Source of the DNA: Trueperaceae bacterium
GTDB taxonomy: Bacteria; Deinococcota; Deinococci; Deinococcales; Trueperaceae
Assembly (NCBI GenBank): GCA_020354625.1
Contig: CP070651.1
Location: forward strand, 1,495,799-1,534,373
Direction of reading: 5' to 3'
DNA length: 38,575 nucleotides
Shown: piece by piece, positions 25,273 through 32,267 of the stretch
Layout of the letters: each line of letters begins with the position of its first letter
Position numbering within the stretch: position 1 is the stretch's first letter
Made by a program: the position numbers and the translations under genes
Notes under the pieces: generated by a model
Seen by the model: only the letters and a program-made list of their open reading frames with translations
What the model was told of the DNA's origin: nothing
Database searches by the model: none

Positions 25273-25331
25273 CCTGTTGAGGCGATATGATCTCGATTTG
25301 ATGTCATCTGTCTTTGCCCCGGAGGGCGCGC

Positions 25332-25460
25332 TCAGGGGCTCCCGATCGTCAAGGTGTACACGCCCTCTTCGCCCGGTGAGAAGCCGGTGGCGAGGAGTTG
25401 GTAGCTTCCCGCGTCCAAACCGACCTCCAAACGAGCGTCACGGCCTCGGGGACCGTCGTC
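25332..25460 (-). pseudogene. orphan C-terminal fragment of a secreted pre-peptidase-C-like protein
   Basis: Directly beyond the alcohol dehydrogenase stop the minus strand encodes a 42-residue reading with no start, ending in a TGA at 25332-25334. It contains DARLEVGLDAGSYQLLATGF and then SPGEEGVYTLTIGSP. The pattern 'DG...ARLEVxLxAGxYxLLATG...GxYTLTI' is the end of bacterial pre-peptidase C-terminal (PPC) domains, found on secreted serine peptidases and lipases. Everything upstream of it is replaced by the dehydrogenase gene, so a larger gene has been cut. No frameshift is seen in the surviving part, which suggests a fairly recent event. Confidence 0.6.
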
Positions 25461-25461
25461 G

Positions 25462-26550
25462 TTATCCAAACACGATGACGTTGCGCAGCGCCTCCCCCTT
25501 CTCCACGGCTTCGATGGCCTCGTTGATCTCTTCGAGCGGATAGCGGGTGGTGATCAGCTCATCGAGCAGCAGCCCCCCGCGCTGGTAGAGCCCGACCAGG
25601 CGTGGTACGTCGATGCTCAAGCGGGTCGAGCCCATGTTGCTGCCCACAATCTGGCGCGGGCCATCGAAGACGAAGTCGGCGGCCGAAAGCGTCAAGGTCG
25701 TGCTCCTTTCGGGGATGCCCACCATCACGACCATCCCACCCGGGCGGATCGTATAGAAGCCTCCGGTCACCGCCGGAGCGCTCCCCACGGTTACCACGGC
25801 GTAGTCGGCTCCCCGGCCCGAGGTCAACTCTTTGATCGCTGCTGGCAGGTTCGCTTCGCGGCTCGCGTTCACGGCGTGGGTGGCTCCAAAATGACGCGCC
25901 GCGGCCAGTTTGTTGTCGAGCAGATCGACGGCGATGATGGGATAGGCGCCGGCCAACTTGGCCCCTTGCACGGCGTTGAGCCCGACACCGCCCGTGCCGA
26001 TGACCACCACGCTGCTGCCCGGTTCCACCTGCGCGGTGTTGACGACCGCACCGAGACCGGTGATCACGCCGCAAGCCAGCAGCGCAGCCCGGTCGAGGGG
26101 CACCTCTTTCGGAATGGTGACAAGTTGCGACTGATCGACCACCGCGTACTCTGCAAATGCGGCCGTGCGGAGGCCGTGGTGGACAGGCCTGCCTTGGGGC
26201 GTCCGCAGGCGGCCCTCGCGATCGAGCCCATACTCGCTATCGCAGCTGTAGGGGGCGCCGGTCGTACAGTAGAAACAGCGGCCGCAAGACCGCAGTAGCG
26301 AGACCACCACGTGGTCGCCGGGTTGAACGAGGCTGACGCCCTCTCCGACCTCTTCCACGACGCCAGACGCTTCGTGACCGGCCACGACCGGCGTCTCGCC
26401 ACCCCAATCGCCTTTGACGAGGTGGATGTCGCTATGGCAGATGGCGACCGCCGCCATTCGCACGCGGACTTCTCCCTGCTGTGGCGGGTCGATCTCCAGC
26501 TCTTCCACTACCAAGGGCTTGCCGAACTCGTGACAGACCGCTGCCTTCAT
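25462..26550 (-). CDS. zinc-dependent alcohol dehydrogenase (MDR superfamily)
   Basis: 362 residues from ATG 26550 (GAGGT upstream). A longer frame begins at 26580 but is not supported. Catalytic zinc: Cys38 in AICHSD, His59/Glu60 in GHEASG and a Cys near residue 165 (LLACGVITG). Structural zinc: four Cys in CGRCFYCTTGAPYSC (89-103). The Rossmann motif is GTGGVGLNAVQ. The sequence resembles the Rxyl_3153/NDMA-dependent and class III-like alcohol dehydrogenases that oxidise alcohols or formaldehyde adducts. The coenzyme is NAD-like. It sits between the two plus-strand Xre-RES modules on the opposite strand, with the PPC remnant at its stop. Confidence 0.9.
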   Translation of the reverse strand: MKAAVCHEFGKPLVVEELEIDPPQQGEVRVRMAAVAICHSDIHLVKGDWGGETPVVAGHEASGVVEEVGEGVSLVQPGDHVVVSLLRSCGRCFYCTTGAPYSCDSEYGLDREGRLRTPQGRPVHHGLRTAAFAEYAVVDQSQLVTIPKEVPLDRAALLACGVITGLGAVVNTAQVEPGSSVVVIGTGGVGLNAVQGAKLAGAYPIIAVDLLDNKLAAARHFGATHAVNASREANLPAAIKELTSGRGADYAVVTVGSAPAVTGGFYTIRPGGMVVMVGIPERSTTLTLSAADFVFDGPRQIVGSNMGSTRLSIDVPRLVGLYQRGGLLLDELITTRYPLEEINEAIEAVEKGEALRNVIVFG

Positions 26551-26614
26551 AGTGACCTCACCCTCTTTCCAGAACAGCATACGTGAGCAGAGTGGTTGCA
26601 GTATCCACCACCCC

Positions 26615-26646
26615 TTTCATGTGAAATGTTATAATTTCACATGAAA
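26615..26646 (+). promoter_or_regulatory. 13-bp inverted repeat operator of Xre-RES module 2
   Basis: TTTCATGTGAAAT (26615-26627), spacer GTTATA, ATTTCACATGAAA (26634-26646): a perfect inverted repeat. TATAAT (26630-26635) sits across the spacer. Each arm is itself nearly symmetric (TTTCA-TG-TGAAA), so two dimers could bind. The start codon is 8 nt beyond, with AAGGAT as ribosome site. Confidence 0.7.
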
Positions 26647-26654
26647 GGATAGCG

Positions 26655-27026
26655 ATGACTTTAGTCGAGCAGATTGCTGAGGTAGAGCAAGGGATCGACT
26701 ACCAGCGGTTTGGAGAGCTGGCCCGTCGTTTTGGGGCTTCGGAGGAGCGTCTCAGACGCGTCCTCGGCTTCTCGGCGACCACCTTACACCGCCGCAAGCA
26801 CGCCGGCCGCTTCAACACCGACGAATCCAATAAGCTCTACTGGCTCGAAAGGCTGTTGGATACCGCCGATCAGGTGCTCGAGGATCCTGAAGAGACCAAG
26901 GTGTTCATGACGACCAGTAACCTGGCCTTGGGAGGTGTGATTCCCCTCGATTACGCCCGCACCGCTCCCGGTTTGGAGGCAGTGAGGCGGCTTCTCCACC
27001 AGCTCGACCACGGGGTCGTCGTTTGA
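26655..27026 (+). CDS. Xre/MbcA/ParS-type antitoxin of a RES toxin, module 2
   Basis: 123 residues. N-terminal DNA-binding part with RFGASEERLRRVLGFSATTL; C-terminal toxin-binding part with TSNLALGGVIPLDYARTAPG and LHQLDHGVV. Same family as the antitoxin at 24332 but divergent: shorter N-terminus, and a different operator sequence (TTTCATGTGAAA here, TTGGA there). The two modules therefore should not cross-regulate easily. It ends in TTGA, shared with the toxin start. Confidence 0.85.
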   Translation: MTLVEQIAEVEQGIDYQRFGELARRFGASEERLRRVLGFSATTLHRRKHAGRFNTDESNKLYWLERLLDTADQVLEDPEETKVFMTTSNLALGGVIPLDYARTAPGLEAVRRLLHQLDHGVVV

Positions 27027-27496
27027 TCCTGTACCGCCTGGTTCCACTCAGCCACGCATCGACGGCCTTCAGTGGTGAAGGTGCCTACCGCTATGGGGGA
27101 CGCTGGAACAGCCCCGGTGTCAGGGTCGTCTACACCAGCTCGAGCGTGGCGCTCGCCGTGCTCGAAGTCCTCGCCTACCGAAAACCGAGAAGGCCTCTGG
27201 CGCAACGCTGCTTGTTTCGGGTTATCCTCCCCGACCGTCAACTCAGCCGTATCAGCGCTGAGACGTTACCCGAAGACTGGAACGCCTACCCCTATCCCGA
27301 GAGCACGCAGCTGGTGGGTGATGCCTGGGTGGAGCGGGGGGGAACGGTCGCACTCGCCGTGCCGAGCGTGTTGGCACCTCCGGAACAGAACGTCGTTCTC
27401 AACTGCGAACACCCCGCTTTCGCCGACCTCCGGATCGAAGGGCCTGAGGATTTCCCGTTCGACCCCAGGCTCGCTCCGGATGCTCGAAGGCAGTAA
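27023..27496 (+). CDS. RES domain toxin (NAD+-degrading), module 2
   Basis: 157 residues from TTG 27023, four-base overlap TTGA with the antitoxin stop. Start region ILYRLVPLSH, then GEGAYRYGGRWNSPGVRVVY, LAVLEVLAYR, VALAVPSVLAPPEQN and VLNCEHP. All core RES blocks are present, so it is probably active. The conserved YR near the N-terminus confirms that the TTG start, not a later ATG, is used. Related to but clearly different from the toxin in module 1. The intervening segment (dehydrogenase and PPC remnant) separates the two modules. Confidence 0.85.
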   Translation: MILYRLVPLSHASTAFSGEGAYRYGGRWNSPGVRVVYTSSSVALAVLEVLAYRKPRRPLAQRCLFRVILPDRQLSRISAETLPEDWNAYPYPESTQLVGDAWVERGGTVALAVPSVLAPPEQNVVLNCEHPAFADLRIEGPEDFPFDPRLAPDARRQ

Positions 27497-27565
27497 CGAG
27501 TGAGCAGTACATAGGATGAGTGCAGTGCTTGCAAACGGTTGGGTTGACCCCATATCACTCGCAAT

Positions 27566-27600
27566 ACTCATCACTCATAACTCATCTCTCATCACCTCAT
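27566..27600. repeat. five tandem heptamers, ACTCATM-like
   Basis: ACTCATC, ACTCATA, ACTCATC, TCTCATC and ACCTCAT follow one another without gaps. The sense strand upstream (27498-27525) carries GAGTGAG and GATGAGTG, which could pair with the repeat, so a long imperfect hairpin is possible. It lies between the RES toxin and the hydrolase gene. A role as terminator, promoter spacer or slippage tract cannot be judged. Confidence 0.55.
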
Positions 27601-27669
27601 AGGGCTTGTGGCTCCACGACATCTTTGGTATCAAAACCGTACGATGTTGTAGGAGTGCTGAGAACCGTC

Positions 27670-28467
27670 ATGACCGTCGTTCTGATCCTGATCGTGGCCT
27701 ACGCCTTGGTAGTGGCGACCGCCTATGTGTGGCAGCGGCGGCTGCTCTACTTTCCCGACACCCACAGGCCCTCTTCAGGCCAACTCCAGGTACTCGGTTT
27801 GCAGTATTGGCCGTCCGGCGACGGCTATCGCGGCGTGATCAGTGAGCCGGCGACCCCAGACATAAGAGGTACCGTGGTGGTCTTTCACGGCAACGCCGGG
27901 GCGGCCTGGCAGCGCGACTACTACCCGCAGGCGCTGGTGCCGCTCGGCTACCGCGTGGTGCTCGCCGAGTACCCGGGTTATGGAGGCCGCCCGGGGCGAC
28001 CCACTGAGGAGACTTTCGTGACCGACGCGAAGACGACAATCGATCGGGTCTACCAGGAGTTCGGTGGCCCCCTCTTCTTGTGGGGTGAATCCCTGGGCGC
28101 CGGGGTCGCGGCGGCGGTAGCGGCCGACCCGCCGGTGCCGGTGGACAGCGTCGTGTTGATCACCCCTTGGGACACCCTGGGCGATTTGGCGCAGTCGCTC
28201 TACTGGTATTTGCCCGCCAAGTTGCTGATGCGCGACCGCTATGACAACATCGGTAACCTGCGGTCTTTCGAGGGGCCGGTCGCCGTGCTGATGGCTGAAA
28301 GGGATGAGGTGATCCCGCCCCGGCGCTCGAGCCGCTTGTACGAGTCGCTGCCCGGACCGAAACGCCTCTGGGTCTTTCCCGGAGCCGGGCACAACAGCTG
28401 GCCGACGGGGCCGGCGGAGAAGTGGTGGCTGGAGGTGGTGGATTTCGTATCCGATGAGAGGCCTTGA
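27670..28467 (+). CDS. membrane-anchored alpha/beta hydrolase (BEM46/ABHD13-like)
   Basis: 265 residues from ATG 27670. The frame extends upstream to 27520 but is filled with repeat sequence. Residues 1-~22 (MTVVLILIVAYALVVATAYV) are one membrane anchor. The rest is an alpha/beta hydrolase: oxyanion loop VVFHGNAGA, nucleophile elbow GESLG (Ser), MAERDEVIPP (Asp) and GAGHNSW (His) complete the triad. Family role: serine esterase or lipase-like hydrolase of unknown substrate at the membrane. No Shine-Dalgarno is obvious. A GTG at 27655 is an alternative start. Its neighbour downstream, on the same strand, is the Phd-VapC module with its own promoter. Confidence 0.85.
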   Translation: MTVVLILIVAYALVVATAYVWQRRLLYFPDTHRPSSGQLQVLGLQYWPSGDGYRGVISEPATPDIRGTVVVFHGNAGAAWQRDYYPQALVPLGYRVVLAEYPGYGGRPGRPTEETFVTDAKTTIDRVYQEFGGPLFLWGESLGAGVAAAVAADPPVPVDSVVLITPWDTLGDLAQSLYWYLPAKLLMRDRYDNIGNLRSFEGPVAVLMAERDEVIPPRRSSRLYESLPGPKRLWVFPGAGHNSWPTGPAEKWWLEVVDFVSDERP

Positions 28468-28500
28468 AGTTATATGACTAGTCATTTAAACTGGTCATAT
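28464..28500 (+). promoter_or_regulatory. leaderless promoter and operator of the Phd-VapC module
   Basis: TTGAAG (28464-28469), 17 nt, TAAACT (28487-28492), 6 nt, ATG 28499. Inverted repeat ATATGACTAGT (28472-28482) and ACTGGTCATAT (28490-28500), one mismatch, with TGACTAGTCA (28475-28484) as a perfect palindrome inside. The right arm ends in the first two bases of the start codon. There is no Shine-Dalgarno. The antitoxin should repress here. Confidence 0.7.
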
Positions 28501-28744
28501 GAAAACGATCAACGCTGCAGAGTTCAAGGCGAAGTGCCTGGCTATCCTGGATGAAGTCGATCGAACGGGTGAACCCATCACCATTCTCAAACGCGGTAAG
28601 CCTGTGGCGCGGCTGGTACCGCCCGTTCCGAGGGAAGCTGTCTATCCGCAAACCACCCTTCTTGGAAGCGGCAAAATCATTGGGGATATCCTCGAGCCCC
28701 CCCTGCCTGCAGATAGCTGGGATGCGGAGCGTGGTGAGCTTTGA
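28499..28744 (+). CDS. Phd/YefM family antitoxin
   Basis: 81 residues. The N-terminus MKTINAAEFKAKCLAILDEV and then EPITILKRGKPVARLVPP is the classical Phd/YefM N-terminal fold with the GKP/ARL turn. The C-terminus, about 30 residues (ILEPPLPADSWDAERGEL), is the toxin-binding tail. It is followed after the TTGA overlap by a PIN toxin, which Phd-type antitoxins often pair with. Start codon and promoter overlap (see the regulatory entry). Probably represses its own operon together with the toxin. Confidence 0.85.
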   Translation: MKTINAAEFKAKCLAILDEVDRTGEPITILKRGKPVARLVPPVPREAVYPQTTLLGSGKIIGDILEPPLPADSWDAERGEL

Positions 28745-29139
28745 AGTTTCTGCTCGATACCCATGTCCTCCTCTACTGGCTCTGGCAAGACCCGCGTCTT
28801 TCTGAGAAGCAACGAGACCAGATCGAAGCAGCGGGTCCGGAGTCACCCCTATGGATATCCGAGATCACCCTGTGGGAAATCGCTACCCTTCACAGCCTGG
28901 GCAGAATCGAGCTTCACTTGTCGCTGAGAGATTTTTTGGAGCGCGCTACGGCACCACCCCTGGTGGAACGTATCGGTATCTCACCAGCGATTGCTGCTGA
29001 AGTCGCAGCCCTGCCGGATTCGTTTCATCGGGATCCGGGAGACCGGATCATCGTCGCTTCAGCACGCATCTTGGGCGCGACCCTGCTGACGCAAGATGAG
29101 CGGATAAGAAGTGCGAAGCTCGTGCCAACGGTGGCCTAG
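28741..29139 (+). CDS. vapC: VapC-like PIN domain toxin
   Basis: 132 residues from TTG 28741, overlapping the antitoxin stop as TTGA. The PIN opening KFLLDTHVLLYW carries the first metal-ligand Asp. WISEITLWEIATL carries the middle acidic residue. HRDPGDRIIVASARIL has the later Asp (DPxDR), and LLTQDERI the last conserved Asp. All four acidic positions are present, so ribonuclease activity is likely. The family cleaves tRNA or rRNA. An O-methyltransferase gene follows 149 nt downstream with its own promoter-like sequence. Confidence 0.87.
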   Translation: MKFLLDTHVLLYWLWQDPRLSEKQRDQIEAAGPESPLWISEITLWEIATLHSLGRIELHLSLRDFLERATAPPLVERIGISPAIAAEVAALPDSFHRDPGDRIIVASARILGATLLTQDERIRSAKLVPTVA

Positions 29140-29288
29140 CAGGCAGGTTGAGATGGTGAGAGGGCTCGGGGCCATCGAACCCGTCAAGTTGTGAGAACCG
29201 TTCAAAAACCGTTTCCGTCAGCGGAGTGGGTATTTTTGGTAGCGCGTTTCATCGCTACCCCAGGTACACTTGAGAGCGGAGGCTTGTA

Positions 29289-29924
29289 GTGCACGATTCG
29301 ATTCAACAACTATCGGCTTACTTGACCGCTCTGGTGCCGGAGCGCCCGCTGGAGCTTCAGGAGATGGAAGCCTACGCCAAAGAGCACCGCTTCCCCATCA
29401 TCGGACCGGCCGCGGGCCAGTTCTGCTTGCAGATCGCCCGTATGGTCGGGGCACAGCGCATCTTCGAGCTAGGCTCGGGCTATGGCTACTCCACCGCCTG
29501 GTTTGCCCGGGCAGTGCGTGAAAACGGCGGTGGCACCGTCTTCCACGTGGTCTGGGACGAAGACCTGTCCCAAAAAGCGCGCGGTCACCTGCGAGTGCTC
29601 GGATACGACGACCTGATCGAGTACCGGGTAGCGGAGGCGGTCGAGGCGCTTCGGGAGACCGAAGGATCCTTCGACCTCGTATTCAACGATATCGACAAGG
29701 AGGGCTACCCGGACTCTTGGCCCGTTATCGCCGAGAAGGTACGTCCCGGTGGCGTGGTGATCACCGACAATATGTTCTTTGGGGGAACGGTCTTCGATCG
29801 GGGAAACCGGGAAGAAACCACGGAGGGCGTTCGGGAGTTCACGCGGTTGGTGAGCGGTGACCCGGACTGGATCAGCCTGATCGTCCCTATCCGGGACGGT
29901 TTGATGGTGTCTTTCAAGCGCTAA
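29289..29924 (+). CDS. SAM-dependent O-methyltransferase (COMT-like)
   Basis: 211 residues starting at GTG 29289, with GGAGG nine bases upstream. Motif I, RIFELGSGYGYSTAW, is at about 57-71. FNDIDKEGY is the metal-binding or motif IV region, and ITDNMFFGGTV the post-motif strand. Class I methyltransferase of the catechol O-methyltransferase/caffeoyl-CoA type, often metal dependent. Substrate unknown. The last codon and stop (TAA) coincide with the first bases of repeat copy 3, so the C-terminus may have been shaped by that insertion. GFP-free check of length: 211 residues is normal for the family (~210-220). Confidence 0.87.
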   Translation: MHDSIQQLSAYLTALVPERPLELQEMEAYAKEHRFPIIGPAAGQFCLQIARMVGAQRIFELGSGYGYSTAWFARAVRENGGGTVFHVVWDEDLSQKARGHLRVLGYDDLIEYRVAEAVEALRETEGSFDLVFNDIDKEGYPDSWPVIAEKVRPGGVVITDNMFFGGTVFDRGNREETTEGVREFTRLVSGDPDWISLIVPIRDGLMVSFKR

Positions 29925-30028
29925 GAACCTCTAACTTGAGCTTGAGGCGTAATCTAAAACTCAAGACGAGAAGAGCGAGCTCGGCGCTTCGCTGATCCAA
30001 TTCTGCCATCATCACTTGGATGTTCTTA
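29922..30028. repeat. MITE-like element, copy 3
   Basis: 107 bp. Left end TAAGAACCTCTAACTT; right end, reverse-complemented, TAAGAACATCCAAGTG. It shares CCAATTCTGC near the right end and GAGAAGAGCGAG in the middle with copy 2. Its first three bases are the TAA stop of the methyltransferase gene. More diverged from copies 1 and 2 than these are from each other. The centre GAAGAGCGAGCTCGGCGCTTC is nearly self-complementary, so it could fold as a hairpin. Confidence 0.55.
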
Positions 30029-30139
30029 ACCCTGTAGTTGAAGGTCTGACCTCTGGCGATAGTCTCGGAAGGCGCCTTCTCCGGGGCAACTACGCCAGGA
30101 CAGATGATTACTCGAGGAAACGGCATCATCTCTCCAATG

Positions 30140-30157
30140 GTATCATTATGTAGATAC
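30140..30157 (+). promoter_or_regulatory. inverted repeat before AbrB-MazF module 1
   Basis: GTATC-ATTATGTA-GATAC (5 bp arms, 8 nt spacer). TATCAT (30141-30146) is a -10 candidate inside it. GGAGG (30158-30162) follows, so this transcript has a normal ribosome site, unlike the leaderless modules. Confidence 0.45.
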
Positions 30158-30166
30158 GGAGGCGCT

Positions 30167-30409
30167 ATGACCTATGAAATCAGACGTTGGGGCAATAGTC
30201 TCGCCCTGAGAATACCCAAAGATCTAAGTCAGACACTCGGTCTGGATGAAGGAAGTCAGGTCGAAATGATCCTCGAGGACGGTAGGCTCATCATCACTCC
30301 TAAACAGGCACGGCTCAACGCTCTCCTAGACGCCCTGGAAACTTACGGACAGTCCGATCCTCACGGTGAACTGGACTGGGGCGAGGATGTTGGAGGAGAA
30401 CGGCTCTGA
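30167..30409 (+). CDS. AbrB/MazE-type antitoxin, module 1
   Basis: 80 residues from ATG 30167 (GGAGG four bases upstream; the frame extends back to 30104 without support). The N-terminus MTYEIRRWGNSLALRIPKDL and then GLDEGSQVEMILEDGRLIITP is a swapped-hairpin AbrB DNA-binding domain, the MazE type. The C-terminal ~30 residues (LDALETYGQSDPHGELDWGED) are the toxin-binding tail. It is paired with the MazF gene that overlaps its stop as CTGA. Confidence 0.85.
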   Translation: MTYEIRRWGNSLALRIPKDLSQTLGLDEGSQVEMILEDGRLIITPKQARLNALLDALETYGQSDPHGELDWGEDVGGERL

Positions 30410-30738
30410 CTCCGCCCAAACGAGGTGATATCATCTGGATCACCCTGAGCCCACAGATAGGCGTTGAACAGGCGGGTCGTCGCCCTGTGCTCGTGCTCTC
30501 CAACAGCCGCTACAATGCTTTGACCAAGCTCGCTATTATCTGTCCTATCACGAACCAAATCAAACATTATCCTACCGAGGTACCGCTGCCTGAGAGTTTG
30601 AAGACGAAAGGAGTCGTCTTGGCGGGACAAATAAGAACCCTAGACTGGCACACTCGAGGCTTTGATGCGGTTGAGACCGCTCCGGATGAGTTGCTGAAAC
30701 GGGTTCTCGATATTGTGGTGGCGGTGATCGAGGGCTGA
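30406..30738 (+). CDS. MazF-like endoribonuclease toxin, module 1
   Basis: 110 residues if read from CTG 30406, which overlaps the antitoxin stop as CTGA. The first GTG in frame (30487) would delete the essential N-terminus. That N-terminus reads KRGDIIWITLSPQIGVEQAG followed by RRPVLVLSNSRYN, the canonical MazF opening (RGDIxWxxLxPxxGxEQAGxRP). Further on, ICPITNQIKHYPTEVPL, GVVLAGQIRTLDWHTRG and VLDIV follow the family. The catalytic Arg/Ser positions look present. It is one of the toxins that depend on a non-ATG start. A few bases later, on the same strand, the M20 gene begins. Confidence 0.82.
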   Translation: MTPPKRGDIIWITLSPQIGVEQAGRRPVLVLSNSRYNALTKLAIICPITNQIKHYPTEVPLPESLKTKGVVLAGQIRTLDWHTRGFDAVETAPDELLKRVLDIVVAVIEG

Positions 30739-30767
30739 ATCCAAAGCGAATGAGGTGGCATCGACCC

Positions 30768-32186
30768 ATGACTTCTCAAGAGACGATTCTCAGTTATATC
30801 AGCGAGCGGCAAGAGCGGCTGACCCAGATCGCCCAGGAGATCTGGGACCGTCCCCAGGTCGCGTTGCAGGAAACCTTCGCCTCAGCGCTACTGGCCCGGG
30901 AGCTCGAAGAAGCCGGTTTCGAGCTCGAGTGGGGGGTTGGGCAGATGCCCACCGCCTTCGTGGCGAGCTGGGGTGAGGGCAGCCCCATCATCGGCTTTTT
31001 GGGGGAGTACGACGCCTTGCCCGGGCTCTCTCAGCGGGTATCGGTAGAGATCGATCCCATCGAAGAGGGTGGGCCGGGTCACGGCTGTGGCCACAACCTC
31101 TTCGGCACCGCTTGTGCGGCTTCGGTCATGGCGCTCAAGGCCGCAATGGAACGCGAGAACCTCAAGGGGACCATCCGCTTTTACGGCTGTCCGGCCGAAG
31201 AGACGCTGGTAGGGAAGACCTACATGGCGCGCGCCGGTGCCTTCGACGACCTCGACGCCGCCCTGAGCTGGCACCCAGGGGACGCCAATATCGCCTTGAA
31301 CGGCTCCTCGCTCGCCATGAACTCCTTCAGGGTGAACTTCTATGGAACCGCTTCCCACGCCGGGGGCGCGCCCGAGTTGGGTCGCAGCGCATTGGACGGC
31401 GTCATGCTGATGGATGTGGGCGTGAACTACCTGCGGGAACACGTCATGCAAGAGGCCCGGATCCACAGCGTGGTGACCAGCGGGGGGCAGGCGCCCAACG
31501 TGGTGCCGGCTTATGCCCAAGTCTGGTATTTCGTGCGGGCCCCTCACCGGGAACAGGTCGACGAGATCTATGCCCGCGTGCTGGACATCGCCAAGGGAGC
31601 TGCGCTGATGAGCGGCACCAGCCACGAGATCGATTTCGTCACCGGCTGCTACGACGTGTTGCCCAACGACACGCTCGCGGATCTGTTACTCGAGAAGATG
31701 CAGGCGGTAGACGATATGCGCTTTACAGACGAAGAAAGGGCGTTCGCCAAGGCGCTCCAGGCCACCTTCCCGGAGGGTTCGGTCGGGCGAGCATTTGAGG
31801 AGATGAAGAAATCGACTCCGATCGACCTTACAGATAGAGACCTCCACGACCCCTTGTGGGAGCGAGTCTTGCCCCACTCCGCCACGCCGCCGTTAGGGGG
31901 TGGCTCGACCGAGGTGGGCGACGTCAGCTGGATCACGCCCACCGGTCAATTGTCGACCTGTTGCTGGCCGCTGGGGACACCGGGCCACAGCTGGCAGACG
32001 GTGGCCTCCTCGGGATCGAGCATCGGTACCAAAGGCATGCTGTTCGCCGCCAAGGGGATGGCGCTGGCCGGCTTGGATCTCCTCACCAAGCCCGAGCTCT
32101 TAGCGCGGGCGCGGGCCGAGTTTTCAGAGGCCAAGAAAGGCAAGGAGTACGTGACGCCGTTACCCGAGCACACGTTGCCGAGGTAA
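30768..32186 (+). CDS. M20 family amidohydrolase (AbgB/p-aminobenzoyl-glutamate utilisation-like)
   Basis: 472 residues from ATG 30768 (GAGGTGG 11 nt upstream; a longer frame from 30750 has none). Metal-site motifs: GEYDALPG (Asp), GGPGHGCGHN (His), CPAEE (Glu pair), then an exchange domain around 170-300 with NVVPAYAQVWYFVRAP. GSTEVGDVSW and STCCWPLGTPGHSWQT match the AbgB subunit of p-aminobenzoyl-glutamate hydrolase. It likely hydrolyses amides of glutamate or similar conjugates. No partner AbgA is seen. A decayed second fragment of the same family lies 720 nt downstream, so a tandem duplication existed. Confidence 0.87.
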   Translation: MTSQETILSYISERQERLTQIAQEIWDRPQVALQETFASALLARELEEAGFELEWGVGQMPTAFVASWGEGSPIIGFLGEYDALPGLSQRVSVEIDPIEEGGPGHGCGHNLFGTACAASVMALKAAMERENLKGTIRFYGCPAEETLVGKTYMARAGAFDDLDAALSWHPGDANIALNGSSLAMNSFRVNFYGTASHAGGAPELGRSALDGVMLMDVGVNYLREHVMQEARIHSVVTSGGQAPNVVPAYAQVWYFVRAPHREQVDEIYARVLDIAKGAALMSGTSHEIDFVTGCYDVLPNDTLADLLLEKMQAVDDMRFTDEERAFAKALQATFPEGSVGRAFEEMKKSTPIDLTDRDLHDPLWERVLPHSATPPLGGGSTEVGDVSWITPTGQLSTCCWPLGTPGHSWQTVASSGSSIGTKGMLFAAKGMALAGLDLLTKPELLARARAEFSEAKKGKEYVTPLPEHTLPR

Positions 32187-32249
32187 GCAGAGACTTTTTT
32201 CTTTCACGACGTCAAGGCGTCTCTTGCCGTGACCAACCCGCTTGCCAGC

Positions 32250-32263
32250 TACCATATATGGTA
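32250..32263 (+). promoter_or_regulatory. 14-bp perfect palindrome before the RHH-VapC module
   Basis: TACCATATATGGTA is its own reverse complement. It abuts TGGTAAGAT, an extended -10 type sequence (TG-n-TAAGAT, -10 at 32262-32267). The ATG at 32274 is 6 nt from this -10 and the ATG at 32268 directly follows it. The palindrome is the probable RHH antitoxin operator. A related ACCATATA core occurs before the RHH antitoxin at 8315. Confidence 0.6.
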
Positions 32264-32267
32264 AGAT

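Noticed and set aside
27520-27669. N-terminal extension of the alpha/beta hydrolase
   Set aside because: It would translate the heptamer repeat tract; the membrane anchor begins at ATG 27670.
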